Of a DNA stretch of 64,000 nucleotides, positions 61,648 through 64,000 are shown piece after piece (the stretch's first letter is position 1; each line of letters opens with the position of its first letter). This DNA comes from Spiractinospora alimapuensis (lineage in GTDB: Bacteria; Actinomycetota; Actinomycetes; Streptosporangiales; Streptosporangiaceae). The position numbers and the translations under genes were made by a program. The DNA lies in the NCBI RefSeq assembly GCF_018437505.1, contig NZ_CP072467.1, positions 3,806,010 to 3,870,009 of the forward strand. The letters run 5' to 3'. The notes under the pieces were generated by a model, which had not been told where the DNA came from, did no database searches, and saw only the letters and a list, made by a program, of their open reading frames with translations.

Positions 61648-62904
61648 GTGGTGGAAAGCAGTTCCCGTCCGCAGAAGGTAACCGTGGTCGGTGCCGGTAC
61701 CGTTGGCCTGTCCGCCGCGTGGTACCTCCAGGAACACGGGGTCGACGTCACCGTCGTCGACTCCACCGGGGTCGCCGCCGGTGCGTCCTGGGGGAACGCC
61801 GGGCTGCTGACCACAGCGTTCACCGTTCCCATGCCGTCGCCGGGCCAGTTGAAGGCCGGCCCGCAGGCGTTGCTGGATCCGACGTCGGCGGTGACCATCC
61901 CCCTGCGCGCCGACCGTGAGCTGTGGTCCTTCCTCATGGACTTCACCAAGCACAGCATGCCGCGCCGGTGGCGCCGCGCCATGTCGATCTTCCAGGAGGC
62001 GAACCGGAGCAGCCTGGAGACCTACGACGAGCTCGTCGACGGCGGCGTGGACCTGCCCATGCAGCAGGGTGTGCCCCTGCTCGCGGCGTGCGGGGACCGC
62101 TCCGGTCTGCGGCACCTGGTCGACGAGCTGGAGATGGTGCGAGGGGTCGGCTGTGAGGTCAAGTACGACCTCGTCAGCGGTGAGGAGCTCCGTTCCCTGG
62201 AGCCCATGCTGAGCGCGGACGTGCGGATGGGGGCCCTCGTGCACGGGCAGCGCTTCGTGCACCCGCCCAAGCTGGCCCAGACGCTCGCGGACGCGGTGCG
62301 CTCGCGCGGTGGCACGGTCACCGAAGGGTTCACCGTCGCCGATGTCCGCGACCACGTGGACGGGGTCGACGTGGTCGCGGACAACGGTGAGGAGCTGCGT
62401 TCCGACGCGGTCGTCCTCGCGACCGGGACGTGGCTCCCGAAGCTGGCCAAGCGGTTCGGCGTTCGGGTGCCCATGCGCCCCGGGCGCGGCTACAGCTTCA
62501 GCGTGAAGCCGCAGTCCATGCCCACCCACCCCGTCTATCTGCCGGCCGAGCACCTGGCCTGCAACGCGTTGGGGGACCGGTTCCGCGTCACCGGCGCGAT
62601 GGAGTTCCAGCGCGCCGACGCACCGTTCAACCCCCGCCGCATCCACCGCATGATCAACGCCGCCCGACCGATGTTCTCCGGCATCGACTGGAACGCCCGG
62701 TTCGACGAGTGGGTTGGGTCGCGCCCGCTCACCTCCGACGGGCTGCCGCTGGTCGGGCAGACCACGTCCTCGCGGGTCCACGTCTCCGGAGGGCACGGGA
62801 TGTGGGGCATCGTGTTCGGCCCGCTCACCGGAAAGATGCTCGCCGAGTCCATGGTCACCGGTCGGCGCTCGTCCCTGATGCGTTTCTTCGATCCGCTGCG
62901 GTAG
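61648..62904 (+). CDS. FAD-dependent D-amino acid dehydrogenase-like oxidoreductase (DadA/DAO family)
   Basis: A 418-residue flavoprotein. The dinucleotide fold VTVVGAGTVGLSAAWYLQEHG, GASWGNAGLLT, and the end VGSRPLTSDGLPLVGQT with GGHGMWGIVFGP are typical of the DadA/glycine-sarcosine oxidase superfamily. It oxidises an amine to the imine, passing electrons to oxygen or a quinone. GTG 61648 follows TGGAGGG, 20 bases after the transporter. With the hydrolase upstream it could oxidise the amino acid (for example a D- or N-methyl amino acid) released by it. A terminator follows. Confidence 0.87.
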   Translation: MVESSSRPQKVTVVGAGTVGLSAAWYLQEHGVDVTVVDSTGVAAGASWGNAGLLTTAFTVPMPSPGQLKAGPQALLDPTSAVTIPLRADRELWSFLMDFTKHSMPRRWRRAMSIFQEANRSSLETYDELVDGGVDLPMQQGVPLLAACGDRSGLRHLVDELEMVRGVGCEVKYDLVSGEELRSLEPMLSADVRMGALVHGQRFVHPPKLAQTLADAVRSRGGTVTEGFTVADVRDHVDGVDVVADNGEELRSDAVVLATGTWLPKLAKRFGVRVPMRPGRGYSFSVKPQSMPTHPVYLPAEHLACNALGDRFRVTGAMEFQRADAPFNPRRIHRMINAARPMFSGIDWNARFDEWVGSRPLTSDGLPLVGQTTSSRVHVSGGHGMWGIVFGPLTGKMLAESMVTGRRSSLMRFFDPLR

Positions 62905-62918
62905 CGGAGAGGAACGAG

Positions 62919-62949
62919 GAGCCCCGGCGCCGTCCGCCGGGGCTCTTTC
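62919..62949 (+). terminator. Intrinsic terminator after the M24-MHS-DadA operon
   Basis: An 11-bp perfect stem (62919-62929 with 62935-62945) around a five-base loop is followed by TTT. It starts 15 bases after the oxidoreductase stop. Confidence 0.8.
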
Positions 62950-62976
62950 GCGTCCACCCCGCACACCCGCCGCCGA

Positions 62977-62992
62977 GTAAGCACTTGCTTAC
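62977..62992 (+). promoter_or_regulatory. TetR-type operator
   Basis: GTAAGCACTTGCTTAC is a perfect 16-base palindrome, 48 bases before the TetR start. A TATGGT box (62995-63000) follows directly, so bound repressor would block the promoter. This fits autoregulation by the adjacent TetR gene. Confidence 0.75.
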
Positions 62993-63039
62993 CTTATGGT
63001 CAGAGGAAGAACCATCTGATCCATCCGGGAGGAACACAC

Positions 63040-63624
63040 GTGACGACCCGGGAGCGCATTCTCGACGCCGCCGCCCACGTCATGCGGGAGCTCGGCCTCG
63101 CCCACGCGACGACGAAGGAGATCGCGCGGCGGGCGGGCTTCTCCGAGGCCACGCTGTACAAGCACTTCCGGGACAAGCACGACATCTTCCTCGGCGTCAT
63201 CGTGGAGCGGCTCCCACCCCTCGGAGCGGCGCTGATGGACGCGACACGCCACGTAGGACAGCGGACGGTGCGCGAGAACCTCGAAGAGGTCGTCGGCGCG
63301 GCGATCGACTTCTACTCGGCGTCGTTCCCGATGGCGGGATCGATGCTCGCCGAGCCGGACCTGATCGCGCGACAGCGCGCGACCAACGCCGAGCACGGCG
63401 CCGGTCCGGACCGGCCCGTCCGCGCGGTGGCCGACTACGTCCGTGCCGAACGTGATCTGGGTCGTCTGCGCCCGGAGGCCGATCCCGAGGCGATCGCCGC
63501 CCTGTTGCTGGGGGCGTGTTTCCAGCGCGCGTTTCTGGAACAGTTCGTGGACGAGGTCCCGGGCGGGGCGGCGGACAGCCTGGTCGCCTCGCTCCTTGAC
63601 CCCGTGCTCCCCGAAGGCCGGTGA
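63040..63624 (+). CDS. TetR/AcrR-family transcriptional regulator
   Basis: A 194-residue TetR regulator. The DNA-binding domain reads TTRERILDAAAHVMRELGLA, then TTKEIARRAGFSEATLYKHF, canonical. The ligand-binding half has PMAGSMLAEPDLIARQRATN. GTG 63040 follows GGGAGGA. A perfect palindrome lies upstream, so it probably represses itself; its other targets are not evident, as the neighbours are separately transcribed (a terminator on the left, convergent gene on the right). Confidence 0.88.
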   Translation: MTTRERILDAAAHVMRELGLAHATTKEIARRAGFSEATLYKHFRDKHDIFLGVIVERLPPLGAALMDATRHVGQRTVRENLEEVVGAAIDFYSASFPMAGSMLAEPDLIARQRATNAEHGAGPDRPVRAVADYVRAERDLGRLRPEADPEAIAALLLGACFQRAFLEQFVDEVPGGAADSLVASLLDPVLPEGR

Positions 63625-63678
63625 CCGTGCGGCTCTGGCGGCGCCGTCCTCGCCACCCGAGCCACACGGCCGGTCCGA

Positions 63679-64000
63679 TCACTCCGTCGGACGTTGCCCG
63701 CGGGTGTAGGCGATTCGGTAGAACCAGGCGCTCATCCCCGGGTCCACCAGGAGCCGGTGGAAGCGGGCGATCTCGTCCGCCGTCGCGCCGGCCCGCTCCA
63801 TCAGCGGCTGGACCTGGCGGTTGAGGCACAGCGCGAGCGCGGATCGGGGGTCGCCCCCCGTCATCGTCGACCGGGACTCCGTCGCCCGCACGTTCTCCAG
63901 ACCGGCGTCCATCAGGTGGCGCGGCGCTTCACCAGCCCAGTCCCAGGAGACGCCGAAGGCGTCGGAGACGACGTCGTGCCCGAGGGCGACCATGCGACGG
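63679..64000 (-). CDS. SAM-dependent methyltransferase, C-terminal part (5' end outside window)
   Basis: The last 106 codons of a minus-strand gene that enters from the right edge. RRMVALGHDVVSDAFGVSWD, then RHLMDAGLENVRATESRS, matches the C-terminal region of class I methyltransferases (strand 5 and the substrate lid). The SAM-binding motifs lie outside the window. The frame stays open to the edge, so I treat ATG 63993 as internal. Substrate unknown. Confidence 0.65.
   Translation of the reverse strand, partial: RRMVALGHDVVSDAFGVSWDWAGEAPRHLMDAGLENVRATESRSTMTGGDPRSALALCLNRQVQPLMERAGATADEIARFHRLLVDPGMSAWFYRIAYTRGQRPTE

Noticed and set aside
1-64000. CRISPR arrays, insertion sequences, prophage or integrase genes
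   Set aside because: No spaced direct repeats, transposase motifs or phage proteins were seen; the tRNA-Gly has no evident integrase or repeated 3' end nearby.

Overview
The window is high-GC actinobacterial DNA with strong G/C preference at third codon positions and many GTG starts. Ectoine synthesis, two osmolyte ABC importers, DUF397 and S-adenosyl methyltransferase (PF04672) proteins and DrrAB-type exporters together suggest a halotolerant filamentous actinomycete, perhaps near Nocardiopsis or Streptomonospora. That placement is inferred from gene content, not from a phylogeny. I see no rRNA, CRISPR array, phage or insertion sequence; it reads as ordinary chromosome with one tRNA-Gly(CCC).

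Layout. 0-5.4 kb: the 3' end of ectC, an ectoine/hydroxyectoine importer operon (ehuBCDA) and mtnA. 5.4-16.9 kb: a surface-anchored acidic protein, a DrrAB exporter with a palindromic operator, a frameshifted disulfide oxidoreductase, a frameshifted pterin dehydratase, a DUF3592 protein, a DHA2 efflux pump, a luciferase-like oxidoreductase, and a ubiquitin-like protein paired with a frameshifted beta-propeller gene. 17-24.8 kb: a second ABC exporter with its divergent GbsR-like regulator, a large RND pump and a small membrane protein. 24.9-29.8 kb: a glycine betaine importer with a tandemly duplicated binding lipoprotein and a frameshifted permease gene. 30-42 kb: rhomboid protease, dcd, tRNA-Gly, a secreted GH10 xylanase with an upstream palindrome, an S-adenosyl methyltransferase with poly-C tracts, an AidB-like dehydrogenase, a second luciferase-like oxidoreductase, a DUF885-like peptidase, a PPOX protein, a TAP-like hydrolase and a GH3 lipoprotein. 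42-51 kb: MocR regulator, LysE exporter, a coupled operon of small membrane protein, YeiH transporter and SUMF1 protein, a phosphotransferase, UspA, a His-containing membrane protein, and DoxX with a small partner. 51-58 kb: Nudix, MFS, AGE epimerase, DUF397, an operon with an ECF41/SigJ-like sigma factor and a DoxX protein, MFS and GNAT. 58-64 kb: a divergent LysR regulator, then an operon of M24 (DoeA/creatinase-like) hydrolase, MHS transporter and DadA-like oxidase, a TetR gene with its operator, and a partial methyltransferase.

Two themes stand out. The first is compatible-solute economy: ectoine synthesis and ectoine recapture lie side by side, a betaine importer has two receptors, and a distant operon could degrade a small N-substituted solute. 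The second is a run of single-base frameshifts, mostly at short G/C homopolymers (near 10.77, 11.28, 16.57 and 28.27 kb, and probably 31.9 and 34.18 kb). These look more like base-calling errors than independent gene death, but raw reads are needed to decide.

The best candidates for undescribed systems are the M24-MHS-DadA-LysR cluster, the small membrane protein/YeiH/SUMF1 operon, and the ubiquitin-like protein plus beta-propeller pair.
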